From NCBI GenBank assembly GCA_029256565.1, contig JAQSXQ010000023.1, positions 1-10,428 of the forward strand: a stretch of DNA of 10,428 bases, given 5' to 3'. Shown one piece after another: positions 1 through 5,857 of the stretch. Below the pieces are notes generated by a model that made no database searches, had not been told where the DNA came from, and worked only from the letters and a program-made list of their open reading frames with translations. The stretch comes from Mycobacterium sp. Its GTDB lineage: Bacteria; Actinomycetota; Actinomycetes; Mycobacteriales; Mycobacteriaceae. The translations under genes were made by a program, and so were the position numbers. Position 1 is the first letter of the stretch. Every line of letters begins with the position of its first letter.

Positions 1-1023
1 AACCAGAAGATCATGAACGTCGTCTTCGTCGTCTACGGCGTCCTGACGCTGACGATCTTCGTCTGCGGACTGCTCTTCGCGGTCGAGAACGGCTCGGCAA
101 CGCCGTTCAGCTGGGCCGAGGCGACCATCCCGAACTTCGCCGTCGCCGGTTTCCTCTACGGCACCGTGCTGCTGTACCTGCTCGGCGTCGAGACGCCCTA
201 CAACATGGGCGCGGAGTTCCTGTCGGTGCGCAGGAGTGGCCCGCGGATGATCCTCTGGGGCTCAACCGCTTTGGTGGCGATCTACCTGCTGACCACGCTG
301 GGCACGATGATGGCTCTACCGAGCGACGAGATAGACCCCGTGACCGGAATCATCGGCATGCTCGACGTCGCCGGCTTCCCCGGCCTCATGGAGGTATCGG
401 CGGTGATCCTCGCCGGCATCATCATCGTGGCGTTGATGACCTACCAGGTCGCCTACTCGCGGCTGATCTTCGTCTCCGGCTTGGAGCGTCACCTGCCCCG
501 CATCTTCACCCACCTCAACCCGCGCACCCGTAACCCGGTGTCGGCCATCCTGATTCAGGGCGTGATCTCGTCGCTGATCCTGGTGGGGCTGTACTCGCAG
601 AGCAGCATGGCGAACGTCACGATCTACCTGCAGGGCGGCCTGAGCACGGTGTGGCTGCTGTCCGGGTTCTTCTTCCTGATCCCGGTGGTCGTCGCCCGCA
701 AGAAGTACGCCGATCGCTACGACACCGAGACGTTCTGGCGCATCCCCGGCGGCATGGTCGGCGTCTGGATCGTGGTCATCGTCGGATCGATCGGCACCAT
801 CGGCGGCATCTACTACTCGTTCGTCACCCCCTGGATCGACGTGCCGCAAGCCACGTGGATGACGTGGGTCGGCGGAATCAGCCTGGGCATGTTCGCCCTC
901 GGCGTGGTCGTGTACTTCTTCGGCCGCCGGTCGGCACACAAGGTAAGTCAGGAAGACGCGCTGGCACACCTGGCAGTCTTCGACCTCAACAAGGACGCGA
1001 AGTCCGACACGGAAGCGGTGTAA
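1..1023 (+). CDS. APC-family amino acid/amine permease, C-terminal part (5' end outside window)
   Basis: The reading frame is open from base 1 to a TAA at 1021-1023, giving 340 residues. The ATG at 13 is probably internal, because APC permeases usually have about 450-500 residues and 12 membrane helices. About eight hydrophobic segments are visible here, so roughly the first four helices are missing. The segment GVETPYNMGAEF (residues 62-73, with Glu64 and Glu72) resembles the conserved helix-6 region of APC transporters. The loop SGLERHLPRIFTHLNPRTRNPVSAI is typical of the family, and the C-terminal tail is short and charged. Only 5 bases separate its stop from the downstream copper amine oxidase, so the two are probably co-transcribed. 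The likely job (inference) is import of the primary amine that the oxidase degrades. The exact substrate cannot be read from the sequence. Confidence 0.9.
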   Translation, partial: NQKIMNVVFVVYGVLTLTIFVCGLLFAVENGSATPFSWAEATIPNFAVAGFLYGTVLLYLLGVETPYNMGAEFLSVRRSGPRMILWGSTALVAIYLLTTLGTMMALPSDEIDPVTGIIGMLDVAGFPGLMEVSAVILAGIIIVALMTYQVAYSRLIFVSGLERHLPRIFTHLNPRTRNPVSAILIQGVISSLILVGLYSQSSMANVTIYLQGGLSTVWLLSGFFFLIPVVVARKKYADRYDTETFWRIPGGMVGVWIVVIVGSIGTIGGIYYSFVTPWIDVPQATWMTWVGGISLGMFALGVVVYFFGRRSAHKVSQEDALAHLAVFDLNKDAKSDTEAV

Positions 1024-1028
1024 CACAC

Positions 1029-3038
1029 ATGACGATGGAAGACACGGTTGCCACTTCAGCCGGCCAGGCGACGACGCGGTACCCGCTGGATCCGCTGAAC
1101 GGTGCGGAGATCGAGGCCGCGGCGTCGATCATCATGGCCTCCGAATACGGCACGCCCACACTGAAGTTCGTGATGATTCAGTTGGCGGAGCCGTCGAAGA
1201 ACACGGGGCTGACGTTCGAGGGCGTGCTCGACGTGCCGCGATGCGCCTTCGCCAGCATGTACGACGCGGCCGCGAAGATGATCTACGAGGCGGTCGTCGA
1301 CCTCGGCGCTCGGGTCATCGACTCGTGGAAGGCAGTGCCCGGGCGCTTCCCCTCCTACCTGGTCGAGCACATGACCGGCGTGGAGGAGAAGGTCCGCGAG
1401 GACCCGCGGTGGCAGGAGGCGATGCGCAAGCGTGGCGTCACCGACTTCAGCCTCGCGATGATCGACCCCTGGCCCGCAGGCTATTACGGCGACCAGGACC
1501 ACTACGAGAACGCGCCGCTGCTGTGCCGTCCGCTGACGTTCATGCGCTCGGCACCGTCCGAGCACGGGTACGCCCGTCCGGTCGAGGGCCTGATCGTCAC
1601 CTTCGACCTCGACCAGATGAAGGTCGTCGACATCGAGGACCACGGCGTGGTGCCGCTGCCCCCGACGGCGGGCAACTACTCCGAGCAGTTCATGTTCGAC
1701 CCGAACAACCGGCCGGCGTTCACCGAGTTCCGGTCCGACGTCAAGCCGATCGAGATCACCCAGCCCGAGGGCCCCAGCTTCACCGTCGACGGGTGGAAGG
1801 TGCAGTGGCAGAAGTGGTCCCTGCGCATCGGGTTCAACCCGCGTGAGGGCATCACCCTGCACGAGATCACCTACACCGACCGCGGTGAGGTGCGGCCCAT
1901 CATGTACCGGGGTTCGCTGTCGGAGATGGTGGTGCCGTACGGCGACACGTCGCCCACGCACTGGAACAAGAACGTCTTCGACATGGGCGAGGTCGGCATG
2001 GGGTTCTCGGCGAACCCGCTGACGCTGGGCTGCGACTGTCTTGGCGAGATCCACTACTTCGACGGCACGGTCAACGACTCGAGCGGCAACGCGGTCGTGA
2101 TTCCCAACGCCATCTGCATGCACGAGGAGGACTTCGGAATCTCCTGGAAGCACACCGACTTCCGCACGGAGGAGGTCGAGGTGCGGCGGTCGCGCAGGCT
2201 GGTCATCTCGATGATCTGCACGGTCGGCAACTACGAGTACGGGTTCTTCTGGTACCTGTACAACGATGCCTCGATCGAGGTCGAGGTGAAGTTGTCCGGC
2301 GTGCTGACCACCGGCGCCGTCGCCGAGGGTGAGGTGCCGCGCTGGGGGAAGATGGTGGCGCCGGGCATCTACGGCCCGAATCACCAGCACTTCTTCAACT
2401 TCCGGCTCGACATGAGCGTCGACGGTGCGAGCAACAGTGTGTACGAGGTGGATTCGGTTCCCGAGCCGGATCCGGAGCTGAACCCGTACCACAATGCCTG
2501 GATCACCAAGGACACGCTGGTGGCGTCCGAGGCCGAAGGCGCGCGCGACTGGGACTGGAAGACCGGCCGCTACTGGAAGATCGCCAACCCGTCGAAGCAG
2601 AACGAACTCGGTGCGCCGGTGGCATACAAGCTGGTGCCCAAGGAGATCGTTCCGGTGATGGTGCAGGAGGGCTCCTACATCTACGACCGCGCCCGCTTCG
2701 TCCAGCACAACCTCTGGGTCACCAAGTACGACCCCTCGGAGATGTTCGCCGCGGGCGACTACATGTACCAGTCGAACGACGCCCAAGGGTTGCCGGAGTT
2801 CATCGCCGACGACGCGCCGCTCGAGGACACCGACGTCGTGCTCTGGTACACCCTGGGTGCACACCACGTGGTGCGGCCCGAGGACTGGCCCGTGATGCCC
2901 TGTGCCTACACGGGTTTCCACCTCAAGCCGGTCGGGTTCTTCGATGGCAACCCGGCGCTCGACCTGCCGCCGTCACCGCCGAAGGCGTGCCACGCCGCAG
3001 CGGGTCTGCCGGTCGCGGAGCGCGCCCGGGAGTCCTGA
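1029..3038 (+). CDS. Primary amine oxidase (copper- and TPQ-dependent), 669 aa
   Basis: This enzyme oxidises R-CH2-NH2 with O2 and water to an aldehyde, NH3 and H2O2. All catalytic landmarks are present: the cofactor-precursor Tyr402 in the motif TVGNYEYGF, the catalytic base Asp318 in VFDMGE, the gate Tyr304 in VPYGD, and copper ligands His452 and His454 (NHQHFF) and His613 (LGAHHV). The spacings (Tyr304 to Asp318 is 14; His454 to His613 is 159) equal those I recall for Arthrobacter globiformis amine oxidase. The length is normal and no signal peptide is seen, so it is probably cytoplasmic. The ATG at 1029 is chosen because GGAAG lies at 1011-1015; the ATG at 1035 is an alternative. The frame is also open upstream, but that part overlaps the permease and is not conserved-looking. 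The substrate (tyramine, phenethylamine, histamine or another amine) is not determinable here. The functional class is very secure. Confidence 0.97.
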   Translation: MTMEDTVATSAGQATTRYPLDPLNGAEIEAAASIIMASEYGTPTLKFVMIQLAEPSKNTGLTFEGVLDVPRCAFASMYDAAAKMIYEAVVDLGARVIDSWKAVPGRFPSYLVEHMTGVEEKVREDPRWQEAMRKRGVTDFSLAMIDPWPAGYYGDQDHYENAPLLCRPLTFMRSAPSEHGYARPVEGLIVTFDLDQMKVVDIEDHGVVPLPPTAGNYSEQFMFDPNNRPAFTEFRSDVKPIEITQPEGPSFTVDGWKVQWQKWSLRIGFNPREGITLHEITYTDRGEVRPIMYRGSLSEMVVPYGDTSPTHWNKNVFDMGEVGMGFSANPLTLGCDCLGEIHYFDGTVNDSSGNAVVIPNAICMHEEDFGISWKHTDFRTEEVEVRRSRRLVISMICTVGNYEYGFFWYLYNDASIEVEVKLSGVLTTGAVAEGEVPRWGKMVAPGIYGPNHQHFFNFRLDMSVDGASNSVYEVDSVPEPDPELNPYHNAWITKDTLVASEAEGARDWDWKTGRYWKIANPSKQNELGAPVAYKLVPKEIVPVMVQEGSYIYDRARFVQHNLWVTKYDPSEMFAAGDYMYQSNDAQGLPEFIADDAPLEDTDVVLWYTLGAHHVVRPEDWPVMPCAYTGFHLKPVGFFDGNPALDLPPSPPKACHAAAGLPVAERARES

Positions 3039-3050
3039 CACGTTCGGCCT

Positions 3051-3084
3051 ACGTCGGCGACCGCGAACCTGCGGTCGCCGACGT
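3051..3084. terminator. Bidirectional hairpin terminator between convergent genes
   Basis: A perfect inverted repeat has 14-bp arms (ACGTCGGCGACCGC at 3051-3064 and its complement at 3071-3084) and a 6-base loop, GAACCT. It begins 12 bases after the amine oxidase stop and ends 21 bases before the stop of the convergent AhpD-like gene, so it can serve both transcripts. No T-run follows on either side, which is common for mycobacterial terminators. The hairpin is directly visible; termination activity is inferred. Confidence 0.75.
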
Positions 3085-3105
3085 CTGGCGTGTGGGGGTC
3101 GGGGT

Positions 3106-3543
3106 TCACGGCTTCCCGACGTAGTGGCTCGAGATCGCGATGCGGTTGAAGGAGTTGATGACGATCGCGACCCACCGGATGGCGGCTGCCTGATCCTTGG
3201 TCAGCGCGTCGTCGTCGGCGCCGGCCACCGTGGTGCCGATGTGGGTGATCTCCTCGGCGATCGCCAGGGCGGCCCGCTCGGTGGGGGAGAAGTAGGCAGT
3301 CTCCCGCCAGGCAGGCAGCACGGCGATCCGGTCGGTGGTCTCACCCTTGGCGAGGGCGTCGCGGGCGTGCATCCGCAGGCAGTAGCCGCAGCCGTTGAGT
3401 TGCGAGACCCGCAGGCGAACGAGTTCGATGGTCAACCCCTCGACGCCTGCGGCGAGCGCGGCCCTCTCGGTCTGCTCGCTCAGCGCCAGCGTGCTCGCGT
3501 ACGCCTCGGGTACCGCCGTGTTCAACGACGTCCTGCCTGCCAT
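3106..3543 (-). CDS. AhpD-like / carboxymuconolactone decarboxylase-family protein, 145 aa
   Basis: This is a small alpha-helical protein of the AhpD/CMD superfamily. The family signature is clear: NGCGYCLRMHA carries the redox pair Cys52 and Cys55 (CxxC) followed by His59, as in alkylhydroperoxidase AhpD-type proteins. In that family the two cysteines and the nearby histidine support peroxide reduction or thiol-disulfide exchange. The ATG at 3543 is preferred because GGGAG (3556-3552) lies 8 bases upstream. The ATG at 3549, two codons earlier, would be only 2 bases from that site. It lies on the same strand as the MarR gene, 152 bases downstream of it, with a hairpin repeat between, so it probably has its own promoter. 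It is convergent with the amine oxidase, which makes H2O2; a protective role is possible but speculative. The family is secure; the substrate is unknown. Confidence 0.9.
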   Translation of the reverse strand: MAGRTSLNTAVPEAYASTLALSEQTERAALAAGVEGLTIELVRLRVSQLNGCGYCLRMHARDALAKGETTDRIAVLPAWRETAYFSPTERAALAIAEEITHIGTTVAGADDDALTKDQAAAIRWVAIVINSFNRIAISSHYVGKP

Positions 3544-3623
3544 GGTCATCACTCCCAACTGCGTCCCGGATCTCGGGTGCACCAATTGGACGAAACAGCG
3601 CGGGCGAACGTGACCGATTCCCG

Positions 3624-3695
3624 CCGCGAGCGTGCGTGAACTCGCGTTTCGCGGCGGCGTGTCGCCCGCAGACACGCACGCTCGCGGGAAAAGTG
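3624..3695. repeat. Dispersed hairpin repeat, copy 1
   Basis: A perfect 15-bp inverted repeat (CCGCGAGCGTGCGTG at 3624-3638 and its complement at 3673-3687) surrounds a 34-base centre. The segment 3655-3688 is identical to 4881-4914. Over 58 aligned bases (3627-3684 against 4853-4910) I count 50 identities without gaps, and similarity continues to about 3695. It lies just beyond the MarR stop codon, so it may terminate that transcript. Presence at two intergenic sites in one window suggests a genome-wide dispersed element (inference). Confidence 0.8.
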
Positions 3696-4112
3696 TCAGG
3701 TCAGGTTGGCGAGCAGGCGGCGCAGGTGGTGTTGGTCCTTCTGGTCGAGGGGGGCCAGCACCTTCGCCTCCGCGTCGCGCACGCCCGCATCGATGCTCGC
3801 GAGCAGAGTGGTGCCCTCGCGGGACAGTTCGGCGGGCAGCGAGCGGCCCGACGACACGCTGGCGGGCCTGACCACGAGCCCCCGTTCCTGCAGGCTGCGG
3901 ACGACGATGTTCATCGCCTGCGGGGAGACGTTGACGTCGCGGGCGAGTTCGGCGTTCGACCGGCCCGGCGAGTGCGACAGGATCCGCATGCAGACATATT
4001 GCGGGAACGACAGGGTGATCGGGTCCAGCACCGCAGCGGTCACTTCCGTGCGCAGCGCCGTCGCCACCCTGGTCAACAGGTAGCCCAGGGGCTGACCCTC
4101 GTCGGCTGTCAT
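3696..4112 (-). CDS. MarR-family transcriptional regulator, 138 aa
   Basis: This is a winged helix-turn-helix DNA-binding protein that would act as a dimer. The helix-turn-helix is at about residues 52-75 (SNAELARDVNVSPQAMN). It is followed by the recognition-helix continuation IVVRSLQERGLV and a wing region at about 82-100 (RPASVSSGRS to LSREG). The length is typical for the family. Three starts are possible: ATG 4112, ATG 4121 and TTG 4136. None has a Shine-Dalgarno sequence; 4112 is chosen because the predicted operator then lies immediately upstream and the N-terminus matches family length. The gene diverges from a SAM methyltransferase, and two matched inverted repeats occupy the shared start region, implying autoregulation and control of the neighbour. 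The ligand is unknown. The family call is secure; the exact start is not. Confidence 0.92.
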   Translation of the reverse strand: MTADEGQPLGYLLTRVATALRTEVTAAVLDPITLSFPQYVCMRILSHSPGRSNAELARDVNVSPQAMNIVVRSLQERGLVVRPASVSSGRSLPAELSREGTTLLASIDAGVRDAEAKVLAPLDQKDQHHLRRLLANLT

Positions 4113-4128
4113 GTCAACCATGTTGACA
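4112..4128. promoter_or_regulatory. Probable MarR operator 1
   Basis: TGTCAAC-CAT-GTTGACA is a perfect inverted repeat with 7-bp arms and a 3-base spacer. It has the same design as operator 2 (shared core TCAAC-N3-GTTGA), with centres 19 bp apart. It overlaps the start of the MarR gene and contains a perfect TTGACA that can serve as the -35 of the methyltransferase promoter. Binding by the adjacent MarR protein is inferred from position and symmetry. Confidence 0.8.
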
Positions 4129-4151
4129 CATATCAACTACGTTGATAAACA
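4123..4151 (+). promoter_or_regulatory. Predicted promoter of the methyltransferase gene
   Basis: A consensus -35 TTGACA (4123-4128) is followed after 17 bases by a weaker -10, TAAACA (4146-4151). Six bases separate the -10 from the ATG at 4158, so transcription may start at or next to the start codon, giving a leaderless mRNA. Both elements overlap the predicted MarR operators. The last -10 base departs from the TANNNT pattern, which lowers confidence. Confidence 0.5.
4131..4147. promoter_or_regulatory. Probable MarR operator 2
   Basis: TATCAAC-TAC-GTTGATA is a perfect inverted repeat with 7-bp arms and a 3-base spacer. It is the partner of the operator at 4112-4128, giving a shared consensus TRTCAAC-N3-GTTGAYA. 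It lies between the -35 and -10 of the predicted methyltransferase promoter and ends 10 bases before the methyltransferase ATG. A dimer bound here should block that promoter. The symmetry is seen directly; the bound protein is inferred. Confidence 0.8.
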
Positions 4152-4157
4152 GGAACG

Positions 4158-4841
4158 ATGACGCGACCGACTGATGAGATGTTCGACTCCGCCTACCGCG
4201 GCCAGGCCGACGTGGTGGGATTCGGGACCAAGCCGCCGTGGAGCATCGGCGAACCGCAGCCGGAGATCGCCGCTCTGATCGATGCGGGCCGGTTCCACGG
4301 CGACGTGCTCGACGCCGGCTGCGGGGAGGCGGCGACGGCGCTCTACCTCGCCGAGCGTGGCGTCACGGCCGTCGGCCTGGATCAGTCCGAGACCGCGATC
4401 GAACTCGCCCGCGCCGAAGCCGAGCGCCGTGGCCTGTCCAACGTCACCTTCGACGTCGCCGACATCAGCGACTTCACCGGGTACGACGGCCGATTCGGCA
4501 CGATCGTCGACAGCACTCTCTTCCACTCGATGCCCGTCGAACTGCGGGACGGGTACCAGCAGTCGATCGTCCGCGCCGCGGCACCGGGAGCGTCCTACTT
4601 CGTGTTGGTCTTCGACGCCACGACGATGCCCGCGGGCACCGTCAACGCGGTCACCGAGCCCGAGCTGCGTGCCGCCGTCGCGCCCTACTGGACCATCGAC
4701 GAGATCCGTCCCGCGCGCATCCACGTCCAGGTCGCCGCGAGCTACACCGGCTTCAAGGAGTTCGCAGGCGAGAGCCTCGAGGACCTGGGCAACGGCCGCA
4801 TGACGGTCGGTGCGTGGTTGCTGTCCGCCCACCTGGCCTGA
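4158..4841 (+). CDS. Class I SAM-dependent methyltransferase, 227 aa
   Basis: The Rossmann-fold SAM-binding signature is clear: motif I VLDAGCGEAA (residues 50-59), the acidic residue Asp75 in VGLDQS at the end of strand 2, and VTFDVADISDF as the strand-3/motif II region. These belong to the broad small-molecule methyltransferase class (Methyltransf_11/25 type); the acceptor substrate cannot be told. The protein is probably a soluble cytoplasmic enzyme. ATG 4158 fits the predicted leaderless promoter; AGGAA at 4151-4155 is too close (2 bases) to be a normal ribosome binding site. ATG 4179 is a possible later start. It is divergent from the MarR regulator and shares its operator region, so it is probably induced by the MarR ligand, which might be the methylated compound itself (speculation). 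It ends 11 bases before repeat copy 2. Confidence 0.93.
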   Translation: MTRPTDEMFDSAYRGQADVVGFGTKPPWSIGEPQPEIAALIDAGRFHGDVLDAGCGEAATALYLAERGVTAVGLDQSETAIELARAEAERRGLSNVTFDVADISDFTGYDGRFGTIVDSTLFHSMPVELRDGYQQSIVRAAAPGASYFVLVFDATTMPAGTVNAVTEPELRAAVAPYWTIDEIRPARIHVQVAASYTGFKEFAGESLEDLGNGRMTVGAWLLSAHLA

Positions 4842-4852
4842 CTCGGCCCTGA

Positions 4853-4921
4853 CGAGCGTGCGCTAACTCGGGTTCGGGCACGGCGTGTCGCCCGCAGACA
4901 CGCACGCTCGCGGGGAAAGTG
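4853..4921. repeat. Dispersed hairpin repeat, copy 2
   Basis: This is the second copy of the element at 3624-3695, in the same orientation. Its outer stem is a perfect 10-bp inverted repeat (CGAGCGTGCG at 4853-4862 and its complement at 4901-4910). The right half, 4881-4914, is identical to 3655-3688, while the left half has drifted. It begins 11 bases after the methyltransferase stop codon, so it may terminate that transcript. Together with copy 1 it brackets the MarR-methyltransferase gene pair. Confidence 0.8.
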
Positions 4922-4940
4922 CATCCGGGGAAAGTGCATT
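4911..4940. repeat. 15-bp tandem duplication in the pyrH upstream region
   Basis: Two adjacent 15-base units, CGGGGAAAGTGCATC (4911-4925) and CGGGGAAAGTGCATT (4926-4940), differ only in the last base. The first unit overlaps the right edge of hairpin repeat copy 2, so the duplication probably arose from that edge. The remaining bases to 5030 showed no promoter I can call with confidence. Confidence 0.7.
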
Positions 4941-5041
4941 GACCCGTTGGCGCCCCTGGTCGGGTCGTTTGGCAGGATTGGGGGCGCTGTCGTACGGGAA
5001 TCTCCTCCGATGGCGACGAGGTGCGGACCCGAAGGAGTCAG

Positions 5042-5785
5042 ATGGCGGAGACGGTCCTGGCAGCCGACCCGGACGAGCAGTCCGGATACTCGCGAGTCCT
5101 GCTCAAGCTGGGCGGCGAGATGTTCGGCGGCGGGCAGGTGGGTCTCGACCCCGACGTCGTCGCGCTGGTCGCCCGCCAGATCGCCGAGGTCGTCCGCACC
5201 GGCGTGCAGGTGGCCGTCGTCATCGGTGGCGGCAACTTCTTCCGCGGCGCCCAGTTGCAGCAGCGCGGGATGGAGCGCAGCCGGTCGGACTACATGGGCA
5301 TGCTCGGCACGGTGATGAACAGCCTTGCGCTGCAGGACTTCCTGCAGAAGGAGGGCATCGACACCCGCGTGCAGACCGCGATCACGATGGGCCAGGTCGC
5401 CGAGCCCTACATCCCCGGGCGCGCCCGCAGGCACCTCGAGAAGGGCCGCGTCGTCATCTTCGGCGCGGGCATGGGCCTGCCCTACTTCTCGACCGACACC
5501 ACCGCTGCCCAACGGGCGCTGGAGATCGGCGCCGACGTCGTCCTGATGGCCAAGGCCGTCGACGGCGTGTTCACCGCCGACCCCCGCACGGACCCCGACG
5601 CCCAACTCCTGACCGCGATCACGCACCGCGAGGTCATCGACCGTGGACTCCAGGTCGCCGACTCCACGGCGTTCAGCCTCTGCATGGACAACCGCATGCC
5701 CATCCTGGTGTTCAACCTCCTGACCGACGGAAATATCGCTCGCGCGGTCGCAGGTGAGAAGATCGGAACACTGGTCACCACCTGA
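5042..5785 (+). CDS. pyrH: UMP kinase PyrH, 247 aa
   Basis: PyrH phosphorylates UMP to UDP with ATP, an essential step of pyrimidine nucleotide synthesis in the cytoplasm. It is a hexameric amino-acid-kinase-fold enzyme usually activated by GTP and inhibited by UTP. Visible family features are the N-terminal VLLKLGGE (Lys22 in the phosphate-binding loop), the glycine-rich IGGGNFFRG (61-69), the TDTTAAQRALE segment (151-161) and LMAKAVDGVF (168-177). The sequence matches mycobacterial PyrH from the GYSRVLLKLGG core to the C-terminus as I recall it; only the short N-terminal tail differs. ATG 5042 is chosen because GAAGGAG (5031-5037) lies 4 bases upstream; an in-frame GTG at 5021 would place that site inside the gene. 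It is the first gene of the pyrH-frr-cdsA run. Confidence 0.98.
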   Translation: MAETVLAADPDEQSGYSRVLLKLGGEMFGGGQVGLDPDVVALVARQIAEVVRTGVQVAVVIGGGNFFRGAQLQQRGMERSRSDYMGMLGTVMNSLALQDFLQKEGIDTRVQTAITMGQVAEPYIPGRARRHLEKGRVVIFGAGMGLPYFSTDTTAAQRALEIGADVVLMAKAVDGVFTADPRTDPDAQLLTAITHREVIDRGLQVADSTAFSLCMDNRMPILVFNLLTDGNIARAVAGEKIGTLVTT

Positions 5786-5813
5786 CCGGGCACCGCACCG
5801 GTACGGGTTCGAG

Positions 5814-5831
5814 ATGAGGCGGCGCAGATGA
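5814..5831 (+). other. Candidate leader mini-ORF 1 upstream of frr (MRRRR)
   Basis: ATG 5814 opens a five-codon frame (Met followed by four Arg) ending at TGA 5829-5831. The stop overlaps the ATG of mini-ORF 2 in an ATGA arrangement. Only a weak GAG precedes it. An ORF this short can occur by chance; it is listed because of its exact linkage to mini-ORF 2 and frr. Translation is unproven. Confidence 0.3.
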
Positions 5832-5857
5832 GAAGCGATATGAGGCAGATGCAGTGA
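5828..5857 (+). other. Candidate leader mini-ORF 2 overlapping the frr start (MRSDMRQMQ)
   Basis: ATG 5828 opens a nine-codon frame. Its TGA stop (5855-5857) overlaps the frr GTG (5854-5856) as GTGA, the geometry of stop-start translational coupling. Its ATG overlaps the stop of mini-ORF 1. The frr ribosome binding site GAGG (5842-5845) lies inside it. Whether it is translated is unknown. Confidence 0.35.

Noticed and set aside
651..1028. N-terminal extension of the amine oxidase frame
   Set aside because: It overlaps the permease gene entirely, is Arg-rich and domain-free, and the oxidase has a proper ATG with GGAAG upstream at 1029.
1056..2921. A 621-codon open frame on the - strand opposite the amine oxidase
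   Set aside because: It is a by-product of high-GC codon use in the real gene. The peptide is an Arg/Val/His/Asp-rich string with no family motif, while the + strand encodes a fully recognisable enzyme.
3582..3589. CCAATTGG palindrome upstream of the AhpD-like gene as an operator
   Set aside because: It is a single 8-bp palindrome with no second copy and no resemblance to the MarR operators nearby; too weak to call.
3550..3675. N-terminal extension of the AhpD-like protein
   Set aside because: It would translate the hairpin repeat, has no family similarity, and skips the GGGAG site directly before the ATG at 3543.
3624..4921. The two hairpin repeats as insertion-sequence ends or a CRISPR array
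   Set aside because: The copies are direct and not inverted relative to each other, no transposase lies between them, and only two widely spaced copies exist.
5021..5041. Upstream GTG start for pyrH
   Set aside because: The strong ribosome binding site GAAGGAG at 5031-5037 would be inside the gene; ATG 5042 is better placed.
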